From contig CBDBEL010000002.1 in NCBI GenBank assembly GCA_965204415.1, positions 744,001 through 808,000 of the forward strand: a stretch of 64,000 nt of DNA. The letters run 5' to 3'. Both the position numbers and the translations under genes were made by a program. This DNA comes from Aldehydirespirator sp965204415 (GTDB lineage Bacteria; Actinomycetota; Acidimicrobiia; Acidimicrobiales; Aldehydirespiratoraceae). Within the stretch, counting starts at the first letter, position 1; each line of letters starts with the position of its first letter. Shown here one piece after another: positions 41,526 through 49,539 of this stretch. The notes below the pieces were generated by a model, which was given only the letters and a program-made list of their open reading frames with translations, ran no database searches and was not told where the DNA came from.

Positions 41526-42237
41526 CCTCCTGACCATCGAGAACCTCGACACCGGATACGACGGCGTGGCCGTGGTGCGTGGCCTGAGCCTGCACGTGGA
41601 CGCGGGAGAGGTGGTCGCCTTGCTGGGCCCCAACGGCGCGGGCAAGACCACCACACTGATGACGATCTCGGGCATGGGTCAGATCCTGAACGGCTCGGTG
41701 ACCATCATGGGCCGGCCGGTGCCGCGGCTGCGCCAGGCCCACCGGGTGGCCCGCTGGGGCGTGATCCACGTGCCCGAGAACCGGGGCCTGCTGTACCAGC
41801 TGACCGTGCGCGAGAACCTGCAGCTGGCCAAGACCAGTGGCAGGGTCGACATTGACCGGGCCGTCAACTTCTTCCCCGCTCTGGGCCCACTGATGAACCG
41901 CAGGGGCGGGCTGCTCAGCGGCGGCGAGCAGCAGATGCTCGTGCTCGGCCGGGCCATCGTGGCCGAGCCCACGCTGATGATGGTCGACGAGATGAGCCTG
42001 GGCCTGGCCCCGGTCATCTATGAGGAGCTGATGCCGGTGGTGCGCCGCATCGCCGATGAGACCGGCGCCGGGGTGCTGCTGGTGGAACAGCACGTGGACC
42101 TGGCCCTGGAGGTGTCCGACCGGGGCTACGTGCTCAACCACGGCGACCTGGTGATGCAGGGAGACGCGCGTGACCTGCTGGCCAACCGGGCCCTGCTCGA
42201 CGCCAGCTACCTGGGTGTCGAATCACTGGAGGACTGA
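41515..42237 (+). CDS. livF: Branched-chain-type ABC importer ATPase LivF
   Basis: 240 residues. Walker A GPNGAGKT, signature LSGGEQQML, Walker B LMMVDEMSLGLAP, the LivF hallmark, and LLVEQHVDLALEVSDRGYVLNHG. Last of the transporter genes; the alcohol dehydrogenase gene begins 5 nt after its stop and is certainly on the same mRNA. Confidence 0.95.
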   Translation: MSERLLTIENLDTGYDGVAVVRGLSLHVDAGEVVALLGPNGAGKTTTLMTISGMGQILNGSVTIMGRPVPRLRQAHRVARWGVIHVPENRGLLYQLTVRENLQLAKTSGRVDIDRAVNFFPALGPLMNRRGGLLSGGEQQMLVLGRAIVAEPTLMMVDEMSLGLAPVIYEELMPVVRRIADETGAGVLLVEQHVDLALEVSDRGYVLNHGDLVMQGDARDLLANRALLDASYLGVESLED

Positions 42238-42242
42238 TCGCC

Positions 42243-43364
42243 ATGGCCGACAAGACCAACACCGTTCTGACCATCCCCGAGCCCCGGACTGCGGCTCTGG
42301 CGACCAAGCCGTACCCGGTGGCCGGGCCCGGCTTTGTGATCGTCGAGGTGGCGGTGGCGCCGGTGTGCAACGAGGGCCGCATCTACCGCGACCACCAGTT
42401 CGAGTGGCACGACAGCCCCGAGCACCTCGGTCACGAGGGGGTCGGCACCATCGTGGAGACTCAGCCGGGGTCGCGGTTCAGCGTCGGCGACCGGGTGATC
42501 GTCTACCAGGCGAACGGCTGCCAGGAGTGCTTCGTGTGCACCCAGGGGCTGTCGCCCACCCACTGCCTGGGCATCCCGTATGAGTCCTATGAGGAGGGGA
42601 TGGCCCCCCAGGACATCGAAGCCGGCCTGCTCGGCATCGAGAAGGTCAACGGCAGCGCCTCGGGCGGCTTCGCTATGGTGCAGTACCGGCTGGCGCCCGA
42701 GCACATGATCCAGCTGATCCCCGACGAGTTGTCGTTCCATCACGCCGCGGCGGCCAACTGCCTGCTGGGCTGCACCTACACCGCCGCCGAGGAGGCCGGC
42801 GTGCGCCCCGGCGACGTGGTGCTCATCGGCGCGATCGGCTTCATCGGCCTGGGCGCGGTGGTGAACGCCCTGTACCGGGGGGCCACGGTGGTGGTGCTGG
42901 GCCGGCACCCGTACCGCATGGAGCTGTGCCGCCGGCTGGGGGTGCAGCACATCATCGACCCCGACGACGACGACTGGCTTGAGCAGGTCCACGCCCTCAC
43001 CGGCGGGCGGCAGGGCGCCGACGTGGCCTTCGAGTGTGCCGGCGTGCCCTTCTACCTCGACCGGTGCATGGCCGGGCTGCGCCGCTACGGCACGATGTAC
43101 TCGCTGGGCCACGACGAGGGCTCGGTGCTCTACTCGCTGAGCATCCTCAACGACTTGATGGAGCGCCACATCAACTGGACCGGCGGCCACGACGTGCGCC
43201 ACCGTGACCGTGACGGCCTGTTGAGAATGCTGTGCGACCCGCGAGTGCAGGACTGGATCGACACAATCGTCACCCACACGTTCCCCATGAGCCGGGCCGG
43301 CGAGGCCTTCGAGATCACGCTCACCAAGGAGTGCGGCAAGATCTACCTGCTACCCCAGGAGTGA
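42243..43364 (+). CDS. Zinc-dependent medium-chain alcohol dehydrogenase
   Basis: 373 residues. GHEGVG (H is the catalytic zinc ligand), the structural zinc cysteines in GCQECFVCTQGLSPTHC, and a Rossmann core (GDVVLIGAIGFIGLGAVVNALYRGATVVVLG) identify the MDR family. The usual Cys of the catalytic zinc is probably in PVCNEG near residue 40. An insert of about 25 residues follows the cysteine loop. Being co-transcribed with the importer, it probably oxidises the imported substrate or its first alcohol product. Confidence 0.9.
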   Translation: MADKTNTVLTIPEPRTAALATKPYPVAGPGFVIVEVAVAPVCNEGRIYRDHQFEWHDSPEHLGHEGVGTIVETQPGSRFSVGDRVIVYQANGCQECFVCTQGLSPTHCLGIPYESYEEGMAPQDIEAGLLGIEKVNGSASGGFAMVQYRLAPEHMIQLIPDELSFHHAAAANCLLGCTYTAAEEAGVRPGDVVLIGAIGFIGLGAVVNALYRGATVVVLGRHPYRMELCRRLGVQHIIDPDDDDWLEQVHALTGGRQGADVAFECAGVPFYLDRCMAGLRRYGTMYSLGHDEGSVLYSLSILNDLMERHINWTGGHDVRHRDRDGLLRMLCDPRVQDWIDTIVTHTFPMSRAGEAFEITLTKECGKIYLLPQE

Positions 43365-43423
43365 CGTCGCATTGCCTGTCGGTGGTGTCGAAGAGCGCCG
43401 CTCTCATCGGAGGCTCCCGGGGC

Positions 43424-44182
43424 TCAGTGCTGAACCGACTTGACGGTGCCGCCGTCCACGCGGACGGTCGCACCGGTGGTGAAACTCGACGCGGGGCTGG
43501 CGAGGAACACGACGGTGCGGGCGATCTCCTCGGGCGTGCCCATCCGCCCCAGCGCGGGCAGGCCCAGCACGAACTCGTAGGTGTCGGGATCGTGCTGCCT
43601 GACGTGGTCCCAGACCCCGCCCTCGAAGAAGACCGGGCCGGGCGACACCGCGTTGACCCGCACGCCGTCGGCGGCGGCCGAGTGGGCGAGCTGGCCGGCG
43701 TACGACAGCAGCGCGGCCTTCATGGCACCGTACGGGCCCTCGTCCGGTGGCAGTTCGGTGAGCACGCTCGAGACGCTGGAGATCAACACGATCGACCCGG
43801 CGCCGGAGTTGGCGAGCGCCGCCATCGCGGCGCGGCAGCCGCGCACGCAGTGCATGAGGTCGATGTCGAACGCCGCCTTCCAGAGCGTTTCCTCGTCGGC
43901 CTCGGGCGTGAACGCCACATTGCCCACAAGTATGTCGAGGCCGCCGAGGTGGTCTATGGCCCGACCGATCCAGGCCTCGTAGGCGTCGGCGTCGGCGACG
44001 TCCACCGCTTCTCCCCAGGCCGAATCGCCGAGATCGGCCACGGCGGCGGCCACGCCGTCGGTGCTGCGGGCGCAGGTCGCGACCTGCGCGCCCTCCTCGA
44101 TGAGCGTGCGGGCGATGGCGAGCCCGATCCCCCTCGTGGCCCCGGTGACGATCGCCTTCTTGCCGTCCAGCTCCAGATTCAC
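43424..44182 (-). CDS. Short-chain dehydrogenase/reductase (SDR)
   Basis: 252 residues with TGATRGIG at 13-20, ISSVSS for the catalytic serine, Y-GAMK for the catalytic Tyr/Lys pair, and VDGG near the end. The usual NNAG is VGNVAF here, a small deviation. It converges on the alcohol dehydrogenase gene. The 102 bp after its start up to 44284 holds no recognisable feature. Probably acts on a related hydroxy compound. Confidence 0.88.
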   Translation of the reverse strand: MNLELDGKKAIVTGATRGIGLAIARTLIEEGAQVATCARSTDGVAAAVADLGDSAWGEAVDVADADAYEAWIGRAIDHLGGLDILVGNVAFTPEADEETLWKAAFDIDLMHCVRGCRAAMAALANSGAGSIVLISSVSSVLTELPPDEGPYGAMKAALLSYAGQLAHSAAADGVRVNAVSPGPVFFEGGVWDHVRQHDPDTYEFVLGLPALGRMGTPEEIARTVVFLASPASSFTTGATVRVDGGTVKSVQH

Positions 44183-44284
44183 GCGCGGCTCCGTTCGGTC
44201 AATGTTGGTCGGGAGTCATGTCTAGCTGACGGGAGCCGTCACTGAGCAGCACGGGAGGACGCGCTCGGCGGCAAGCTCGACATC

Positions 44285-44563
44285 GTGGTAGCAATTGCCC
44301 GGAGATCGAATCCAGCCACTGAGGGAGGCAACCTGATCGTCGGCATCCACCACGCGGCGGGGTCAACGCTGGACCTCGAGCGGTTGCTGCGGTTCTATCG
44401 AGACGAACTCGGCTTCGAGGACTGCATGGCCGACACCGAGTACCACCGGGCCGTGGTGGCCGAGGCTTCGGGCAAGCCGGTCCTACGGGCGATGCAGCTG
44501 ACGGGAATGGTCGTCGAGCACGCCTACCGCTGGTCGTCGCCTCGCGGCGGCGGGAGTCTCTAG
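44285..44563 (+). pseudogene. Chimeric remnant: glyoxalase (VOC) N-terminus joined to AroM-family C-terminus
   Basis: The frame reads IVGIHHAAGSTLDLERLLRFYRDELG-like residues typical of the start of a VOC/glyoxalase domain, and then without a break EDCMADTEYHRAVVAEASGKP and MQLTGMVVEHAY, which match the C-terminus of the intact AroM-family protein at 47046-47747 (DCMAYTEHHRAVVAEVSGKP, MQLTGMVVEQAY). Neither half is complete and no good start is visible: GAGGGAGG is followed by CTG. This is best read as fused debris of two genes. Its last 70 bp are repeated at 45911. Confidence 0.7.
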
Positions 44564-44973
44564 TCCACGGATCCTCGTGGCACGATCCATTCGCACTTCT
44601 GGCCGGTCGCTGCGGCGATGAGATCGAAGTCGGCGTCGTAGTGCAACAGCGTGAGTTGCTCCTGCTCGGCGGCAGCCGCGATCAGCAGGTTGGGGATCTT
44701 GCGCCCCTGGAGACCCTGCCCGGCCAGCATGCGCTGGGTCTGGCGCGCCCGACGCAGGTGCTCGGAGGTGGTCTCAACCAGTCGCAGCTCCGACAGGCCG
44801 CTGGCGAGCCTGTCCCACTCGTCGGCGTTCCGGGCCGAGAATCCGATTTCCAGGTCGGTGATCCCCGCCCGGGCGGCGCGGCCTTCAGCGGCGAGCGGCT
44901 CCACAGCCACCCTTATGGAGGGTCGCGCCAGGCGAGTCAGCACGCTGGTATCGAGCAGATGAGTCAGCGCCAT
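44560..44973 (-). CDS. vapC: PIN-domain ribonuclease toxin VapC
   Basis: 137 residues. The PIN acidic residues are visible: D8 in HLLDTSVLTRL, the E in ITDLEIGFSARN, and D in LLHYDADFDLIA near the end. VapC toxins cleave initiator tRNA or rRNA. It overlaps VapB by 10 nt. It is the last gene of a leftward vapBC pair inside a patch flanked by AroM-end repeats; its stop overlaps the remnant frame on the other strand. Confidence 0.9.
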   Translation of the reverse strand: MALTHLLDTSVLTRLARPSIRVAVEPLAAEGRAARAGITDLEIGFSARNADEWDRLASGLSELRLVETTSEHLRRARQTQRMLAGQGLQGRKIPNLLIAAAAEQEQLTLLHYDADFDLIAAATGQKCEWIVPRGSVD

Positions 44974-45164
44974 GCCTTCTCACGGTCGGCCAGTTCGGCG
45001 TCGGCCAGCAGGTCGAGGGCAGCCGCTACCCGCGGGGCCCGAGGAGAGCCCGCGGCCCGGAGCGCGGCATTGACCGTTGCTTTGATTGTGTCAGTCCCCA
45101 GTTCTGCGCGGGCCGCAAGGAGGGCCTCTTCGTCGATGTCTACAAGGTGCTTGCTCACGGCCAT
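44964..45164 (-). CDS. vapB: VapB-type ribbon-helix-helix antitoxin
   Basis: 66 residues from ATG 45164. The strand MAVSKHLVDIDEEALLAARAELGTDTIKATVNAALRAA is the ribbon-helix-helix DNA-binding part common among VapB antitoxins; the C-terminal helix should bind VapC. A perfect inverted repeat GTATATAT-N12-ATATATAC begins 2 nt before the ATG, leaving no space for a Shine-Dalgarno site, so the mRNA may be leaderless. Confidence 0.85.
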   Translation of the reverse strand: MAVSKHLVDIDEEALLAARAELGTDTIKATVNAALRAAGSPRAPRVAAALDLLADAELADREKAWR

Positions 45165-45166
45165 CA

Positions 45167-45194
45167 GTATATATCTTCGTACTGGCATATATAC
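45167..45194. promoter_or_regulatory. vapBC operator, perfect inverted repeat
   Basis: GTATATAT at 45167-45174 and its exact complement at 45187-45194, centres 20 bp apart (two helical turns). Such spacing suits two VapB dimers. It is one of the few strongly AT-rich spots of the window and directly abuts the vapB start, so it probably covers the core promoter. Confidence 0.7.
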
Positions 45195-45251
45195 GACCAG
45201 CAGTTCCTCCAGTTCTCATGCCGCCGTAGGCACGGCAAGCGGGCGCGCTCC

Positions 45252-45578
45252 TCACTCGGCGAACATCTCGCGGGCCACTGCCAACACCTGCGCCATCGTC
45301 GACGGCGAGAGTCGCCCGAGCCGTCGAACCAGCCGTGCAGTGTCGACGGCGCGTATCTGATCGACCACGACATGGCCTTCGGTGCCTTCGAAGGTGCATG
45401 AGATCCGGAACGGGTAGGGGTGGCTGCCGGTGGTCATCGGCGCAACCAGGCAACTGCGCCAGTGCTCGTTCATCTCGTCGGGGGACACCACCAGGACCGG
45501 CCGAGTCTTGCGAATCTCCGAACCGATCGCCGGATCCAGGGCGCACAGGTACACCTCGCCACGCGCCGGCGTTGTCAC
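45252..45578 (-). CDS. mazF: MazF/PemK-family endoribonuclease toxin
   Basis: 108 residues from GTG 45578, which overlaps the antitoxin stop as GTGA. Typical MazF pieces: ARGEVYLCALDPAIGSEIRKTRPVLVVS, the R-P of the catalytic loop, VAPMTTG, and VVVDQIRAVDTARLVRRLGRLS. MazF cleaves single-stranded mRNA at short sequences. It lies between vapBC and its antitoxin gene in the repeat-flanked patch. Confidence 0.9.
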   Translation of the reverse strand: MTTPARGEVYLCALDPAIGSEIRKTRPVLVVSPDEMNEHWRSCLVAPMTTGSHPYPFRISCTFEGTEGHVVVDQIRAVDTARLVRRLGRLSPSTMAQVLAVAREMFAE

Positions 45579-45844
45579 GCTTGGTCCCCGGCGGGCTCCC
45601 ACACCCATTCAGCCTCATCGAATCGCGTCGGCGGCCACGACTCAGCCTCGGTGTCATCGCCTCGTTCGCTTCCCGACCGCGCCGCGTCGGACCAGCCAGA
45701 CCTCACCGCTGCCCGCGGCTCGACGAGCAGGCCCCCCTCGACGATCCTAAGGGTCACCAACTCCTCGAGTCCGGCCTCCTCCAGCAGAGCTTTGGGCAGG
45801 CGAACTCCCTTCGAGTTGCCGACCCTCACCAACTTCGCCTCCAT
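45575..45844 (-). CDS. mazE: AbrB/MazE-type antitoxin
   Basis: 89 residues. The N-terminal swapped-hairpin SpoVT/AbrB domain is clear: AKLVRVGNSKGVRLPKALLEEAGL followed by VTLRIVEGGLLVEPR. The acidic tail (DEAEWVWEPAGDQA) should wrap MazF. ATG 45844 has GGGAGG 7 nt upstream. Upstream direct repeats GTAGTCAC/GTAATCAC at 45874-45892 may be its binding site. Confidence 0.9.
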   Translation of the reverse strand: MEAKLVRVGNSKGVRLPKALLEEAGLEELVTLRIVEGGLLVEPRAAVRSGWSDAARSGSERGDDTEAESWPPTRFDEAEWVWEPAGDQA

Positions 45845-45873
45845 CGCTGCCTCCCAGCCGTGGCGACCATCAT

Positions 45874-45892
45874 GTAGTCACATTGTAATCAC
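45874..45892. promoter_or_regulatory. Probable mazEF promoter/operator
   Basis: Direct repeats GTAGTCAC (45874-45881) and GTAATCAC (45885-45892), 11 bp apart, overlap a TACAAT-like -10 on the minus strand (45882-45887). The spot is about 30-48 nt upstream of the mazE start and just 19 nt from the AroM-end repeat, so the recombination joint is near the promoter's upstream edge. Confidence 0.5.
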
Positions 45893-45910
45893 GTACTGCC
45901 GTAACTGGTC

Positions 45911-45983
45911 CGAAGCGTCGGGCAAGCCGGTCCTGCGGGCGATGCAGCTGACCGGAATGGTCGTCGAGCACGCCTACAGCTAA
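45911..45983 (+). pseudogene. Second AroM-family 3'-end fragment
   Basis: Positions 45911-45978 match 44461-44528 with about five mismatches (offset 1,450 bp). The frame reads EASGKPVLRAMQLTGMVVEH then AYS and a stop. Only these last 24 codons of an AroM-like gene are present, joined on the left to the mazEF promoter region. With the copy at 44461 it brackets the two toxin-antitoxin modules as direct repeats. Confidence 0.75.
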
Positions 45984-46017
45984 GGGGCCACGGTCCTGCC
46001 GGGGCTCGACAGCCCTG

Positions 46018-46884
46018 TCAGGCGCCGACGATGTTGACCCCGCCGTCCACCCGCAGGGCGATGCCGGTTATGAACTTGGCGCCGGGCGTGCACAGGAATG
46101 CGACTGCCTCGGCGATGTCTTCGGGGGAGGCGTAACGGCCCGCAAGATGGGCCATGTTCTCCATCATCTCGACGAGTTTCTCGGCGCTCTCGGCGAAGCC
46201 GCGCCTGGCGAACAGCTCCGCTTCAGGCGGGCTGATGTCGGTCCACACGTTGCCGGGGCACACCGCGTTCACCCTGATGTTGTCCGGGCCGAACTCCTCG
46301 GCCATCGTCTTCATCATTCCGACCGCGCCGTGCTTGGTTCCGTTGTAGCAGCCTCCGCCCGAGAAGGCGGCGAGGCCCGCCACCGACGTGTTCTGCACGA
46401 TCGATCCGCCGCCTCGCCGGCGCATGTGCGGCACCACGGCTGCCGCGAAGTCGACCGGCGCCTTGAGGTTGACCCGGTAGGAGGCGTCCCACATGTCTTC
46501 GGTGAGGTCGGCGATGAAGTGGCCGTGCAGCGACCCGGCGTTGTTGACGAGGATGTCGATCCCGCCGAAGGCCTCGAGCGCGGCATCGACGACCGTCTGG
46601 ATCTGAGCCCTGTCGGCGAGGTCGGCGGTGACCCCGATGGCCTCGGTTCCGAGCGCCTTGACCTCCTCGACCGCCTCGGCCAATTCCTCGGCTGAACCCA
46701 CGCCCAGCCCTTCGTAGTTGTAGCGGGGGTCGTCGCCCTCGAGGTCGGTCATGACGAGTTGGGCGCCCCGCACCGCCAGTGCCTTCGAGATGGCCCTTCC
46801 CTGGCCGTTGGGCCGGGACGCCCCGGTGACGATGGCCACTTTGCCCTCCAGCGTCTGGGACTTGATCAGCTCCTTGATGTTCAT
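46018..46884 (-). CDS. Short-chain dehydrogenase/reductase (SDR)
   Basis: 288 residues. Cofactor site TGASRPNGQG, NNAG (ILVNNAGSLHG), serine in VQNTSVAG, catalytic YNGTK (GCYNGTKHG) and closing RVDGGVNIVGA. The loop after the glycine motif has an extra basic segment, as in SDRs that act on larger substrates. It has its own promoter: the operator TATTGTGGGT-N4-ACCCACTATA lies 44 nt upstream, and the upstream AroM operon ends at a hairpin. It is thus a one-gene unit of the TetR regulon. Confidence 0.9.
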   Translation of the reverse strand: MNIKELIKSQTLEGKVAIVTGASRPNGQGRAISKALAVRGAQLVMTDLEGDDPRYNYEGLGVGSAEELAEAVEEVKALGTEAIGVTADLADRAQIQTVVDAALEAFGGIDILVNNAGSLHGHFIADLTEDMWDASYRVNLKAPVDFAAAVVPHMRRRGGGSIVQNTSVAGLAAFSGGGCYNGTKHGAVGMMKTMAEEFGPDNIRVNAVCPGNVWTDISPPEAELFARRGFAESAEKLVEMMENMAHLAGRYASPEDIAEAVAFLCTPGAKFITGIALRVDGGVNIVGA

Positions 46885-46927
46885 GGTCAGGTTCCCCGCT
46901 TTCTGACTCGGGCCGGTGAGCGGCGTC

Positions 46928-46951
46928 TATTGTGGGTCTCCACCCACTATA
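46928..46951. promoter_or_regulatory. TetR-type operator (copy 1)
   Basis: TATTGTGGGT-N4-ACCCACTATA, arms matching at 9 of 10 positions. It is 44 nt upstream of the SDR start and contains a TATAGT -10-like element on the minus strand. Related sites occur at 54562-54589 and 60128-60151. Confidence 0.7.
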
Positions 46952-47024
46952 GGCACCTGCAAAGCCGATGGCCGCCGGCTGTCGGGCGTGGGTCAGCCGG
47001 CGCCGAGTGAAGGGCGGTGTCGAC

Positions 47025-47040
47025 CCGGGCGGGCGCCCGG
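47025..47040 (-). terminator. Stem-loop after the AroM-family gene
   Basis: CCGGGC-N4-GCCCGG ends 5 nt beyond the stop of the AroM-family gene on the minus strand. It would end the long operon that starts at the Rieske gene and separates it from the next SDR, which has its own operator. Confidence 0.5.
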
Positions 47041-47045
47041 AGGCG

Positions 47046-47747
47046 TCAGCCGTAGGCCTGCTCCACCACCATGCCGGTCAGTTGCATGGCCCTCAGGATC
47101 GGCTTGCCGGACACCTCGGCCACGACGGCTCGGTGGTGCTCGGTGTAGGCCATGCAGTCCATTACGATGACGTCGACATCCTGGGAAGTCAGCGACCGGG
47201 CCACCTCGGCGTACTGGTCGTCGCTGAAGACCACATCCTCGCCCGGCACCTGCGGGGCGGCGTAGCGGGCGTGGATCTCCAGCCCGCGGCGTTCGCCCAG
47301 GGCCAGCCAGTGCTGGATCTCCTCCTCCATAGCCGCCTCGACGGGCTGCATCACCCCGATGGAACCGGCTCCCCCGGCGACGGTGGCCGCGGTGTCCTCG
47401 AGAATCGTGTATGGGGTCACCACGCCGGCCATGGCGTCGAGTTCCTCCCAGGGGAGCGTGCAGCAGATCATCACCGCGTCACAGCCATCGTCCAGTAGGC
47501 GCTTCGCCTGCCGCTGCAACCCCTCCAGCACGATCTCGCGGGTGATGTTCACCGTCGATCCGTCCTCGAGGATCTCCGCGTATGAGTTGGGCTCCACGCC
47601 CTCGGACAGGGCCCGCAGTTCATCGTCGCTCATGCCGTCCTGAGAGCCGCAGACCACCAGGTCCGCCTCAAGGTCGAGGTGCTCTCTGACGAAAGCGATC
47701 ATCTCTGGGTCGGACCGGTAGGGGACCAGCACCCCGATTGTCGTCAT
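47046..47747 (-). CDS. AroM-family protein (Asp/Glu racemase-like fold)
   Basis: 233 residues from ATG 47747, with AGGAGA 7 nt upstream. The layout follows E. coli AroM: TTIGVLVPYRSD opening, DGMSDDELRALSEG, a two-domain core with cysteines in MICCTLPWE and VMDCMAYTEHHR at the two places where Asp/Glu/hydantoin racemases have catalytic Cys. AroM has no established reaction; the fold suggests racemisation or decarboxylation of a small acid, for example a malonate. It is the last gene of the long leftward operon. Two broken 3' copies of a relative lie at 44461 and 45911. Confidence 0.82.
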   Translation of the reverse strand: MTTIGVLVPYRSDPEMIAFVREHLDLEADLVVCGSQDGMSDDELRALSEGVEPNSYAEILEDGSTVNITREIVLEGLQRQAKRLLDDGCDAVMICCTLPWEELDAMAGVVTPYTILEDTAATVAGGAGSIGVMQPVEAAMEEEIQHWLALGERRGLEIHARYAAPQVPGEDVVFSDDQYAEVARSLTSQDVDVIVMDCMAYTEHHRAVVAEVSGKPILRAMQLTGMVVEQAYG

Positions 47748-47782
47748 GGGTCTTTCTCCTTGTTCATCTCTGCTTGCGGCGG

Positions 47783-48580
47783 TCACAGTCCTGGCGCCAT
47801 CCCGCCTGCGATCGGGATGCTCACACCGGTGAGGTAGCGGCCCTCGGGACCGACCAGGAAGGCCACCACGCTGGCCACCTCCCCGGGTTCGCAGGAGTAA
47901 CCGAGCGGGATGAGGCTGACCTCCAGCTCCTCTGCCTCCTGGTACGACAGCCCGTGCATGTCCATGTGCATCTCCATGACCCGGGCGTGCAGCTGGGTCC
48001 TGACCGAGCCCGGGCAGATGGCCACGCAGCGGATGTTGTCGGGGCCGAACTCCAGCGCGATGGCCTTGGTCAGCCCGATCACGGCATGCTTGCTGGCGGT
48101 GTAGGGCGGCGGTATGCCGGCCATGGCGCCCAGCCCCGACATCGAGGAGTTGTTGACGATCACCCCGCCGTCGGCAGCCTGCATGTGGGGGATGACCGCG
48201 CAGCTGAACCGGTTGACCCCCATGAGGTTGACAGCAAGGGTCTGCGACCAGATCTCCTCGGAGTTCTCCAGCAGCTGGTGGCTGCCGATCCCCACGCCTG
48301 CGTTGTTGACCAGGATCTCCGGCGGTCCCAGTTGCTCGGCGACTGAGGCCACGCAGGACTGCACGGAATCACCGTCGGTGGCGTCGGCATTCACGGCGAC
48401 GGCCCGGCCGCCCGAGGCCACGATGCCGGCCACCCGCTCGGCTAGCTCGCCGGCCGTGCGCTCAAGGTCTACCAGGGCCACCGCCGCACCCATCGACGCG
48501 AGCTTGGCCGCCACCGCCGCGCCCATGCCCCGCGGATGCGACGCGCCGGTGACCAGGGCGACCTTTCCTTCAAGGCTCAT
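47783..48580 (-). CDS. Short-chain dehydrogenase/reductase (SDR)
   Basis: 265 residues with TGASHPRGMG, VNNAG, NNSSMSG, YTASKHAVIG and the ending IAGGMAPGL. GTAAGGAGG precedes ATG 48580. The pattern ICPGSVRTQLHAR and a His/Met-rich helix (MEMHMDMHG) are distinctive. Part of the operon running from the Rieske gene to the AroM-family gene. Confidence 0.9.
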   Translation of the reverse strand: MSLEGKVALVTGASHPRGMGAAVAAKLASMGAAVALVDLERTAGELAERVAGIVASGGRAVAVNADATDGDSVQSCVASVAEQLGPPEILVNNAGVGIGSHQLLENSEEIWSQTLAVNLMGVNRFSCAVIPHMQAADGGVIVNNSSMSGLGAMAGIPPPYTASKHAVIGLTKAIALEFGPDNIRCVAICPGSVRTQLHARVMEMHMDMHGLSYQEAEELEVSLIPLGYSCEPGEVASVVAFLVGPEGRYLTGVSIPIAGGMAPGL

Positions 48581-48593
48581 GTGATCTGCCTCC

Positions 48594-48980
48594 TTACAGC
48601 TCGATGGTGTCGAAGAGATCGCCGCCGTCGAAGGTCAGGGCGTCCCAGTGCTCGATGAAGCGCCCGTCGGCGGCTTTCCGGAAGAAGTCGGCCGCTCGGA
48701 AGGCGACTGTCTCGCCCGAGGACGGATCGGTCCCCTCGGTCCGGTGAAGGATCACCTCCATGTCGCCCTCAGCCATCGTCAGGATCGTCTCTCGTTTCGG
48801 GGAGGTCATGGCCCGCTTGATCGCGTCGATCTCTTCGATCAGTGCGTCGGGGCTGGTCTCGTGGGGCTGGGTGTTGGAGCGGTAGTCCGGGTGGAGCAGG
48901 CTCCGGGCCTCGTCGTAGCGGCCGTCGGTCAAGCACTCGTACAGCCGCTCGACGTTCGGCTTCGACTCGGTGTCGGTCAT
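48594..48980 (-). CDS. NTF2-like (SnoaL-type) protein
   Basis: 128 residues. The opening helix (VERLYECLTDGRYDEARSLLHPDYRSNTQ) and the strands EVILHRTEGTD, VAFRAADFFRKA, RFIEHWDAL fit the SnoaL/NTF2-like cone fold. Family members are small isomerases, cyclases or hydrolases, or have no catalytic role. Conserved His and Asp residues line where the pocket would be, but the reaction cannot be given. It lies between MaoC and SDR genes in the catabolic operon. Confidence 0.72.
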   Translation of the reverse strand: MTDTESKPNVERLYECLTDGRYDEARSLLHPDYRSNTQPHETSPDALIEEIDAIKRAMTSPKRETILTMAEGDMEVILHRTEGTDPSSGETVAFRAADFFRKAADGRFIEHWDALTFDGGDLFDTIEL

Positions 48981-49023
48981 TTGCGGGTTCCTTTCGCCAT
49001 CGGCGGGTCACGCGGGTTGAGGA

Positions 49024-49539
49024 TCAGGCGGACGAGAAGTCCATGTAGAGGAGGTACTCGGCGTAGGTGGTGGTGACCTCCTCGTCATGGTGGCGCTGGA
49101 GGAAGGTCACCGAGAAGGTGAGAAGGACGCTGCCGTTGGCCTTGTCCTCCACCGAGAGCACCCCCACGGATGCCCGCACCGGGAGGTCGATGCGTGTCGG
49201 TGCCACGAAGCGCACCTTGTTGAAGCCGTAGTTCAGGGTGAAGCCGCGTTCCGGGTCGTCGTTGACGAAGGGGAGTGCGGTCAGCTTCTTCATCACCGAC
49301 GGGATGAGGGCGATCATGTAGATCCCGTGGGCGATGGTGCCGCCCCACGGGGTGCCTCTAGCCCACCCGGGGTCATTGTGCATGTGGTCCCAGTCATCGG
49401 TGAGCGCCGAGAACACGTCAGCTTCGACCTGGGTCACCTGGAACCACTCGGTGGTGCCGAGCTCGCCGCCGACCATGGCCCGCAGCTCATTGAGGATCTG
49501 CCCGGTGTCGGCAACGGCCCTGTCCCCTCCGGTCGTCAT
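49024..49539 (-). CDS. MaoC-like hot-dog dehydratase/hydratase
   Basis: 171 residues from ATG 49539, which overlaps the synthetase stop (ATGA). The hydratase motif is DWDHMHND at 49-56 followed by GGTIAHGIYM, as in NodN/MaoC proteins where the Asp/His pair adds or removes water from enoyl-CoA. The rest (LNYGFNKVRFVAPTRIDLPVRA) is standard. It probably hydrates an unsaturated CoA ester made after the synthetase step. Confidence 0.88.
   Translation of the reverse strand: MTTGGDRAVADTGQILNELRAMVGGELGTTEWFQVTQVEADVFSALTDDWDHMHNDPGWARGTPWGGTIAHGIYMIALIPSVMKKLTALPFVNDDPERGFTLNYGFNKVRFVAPTRIDLPVRASVGVLSVEDKANGSVLLTFSVTFLQRHHDEEVTTTYAEYLLYMDFSSA

Noticed and set aside
44300..44325. tRNA-like T-loop sequence (GATCGAATCC)
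   Set aside because: No flanking stems or cloverleaf; it is within the chimeric remnant's leader, so not taken as a tRNA or attachment site.
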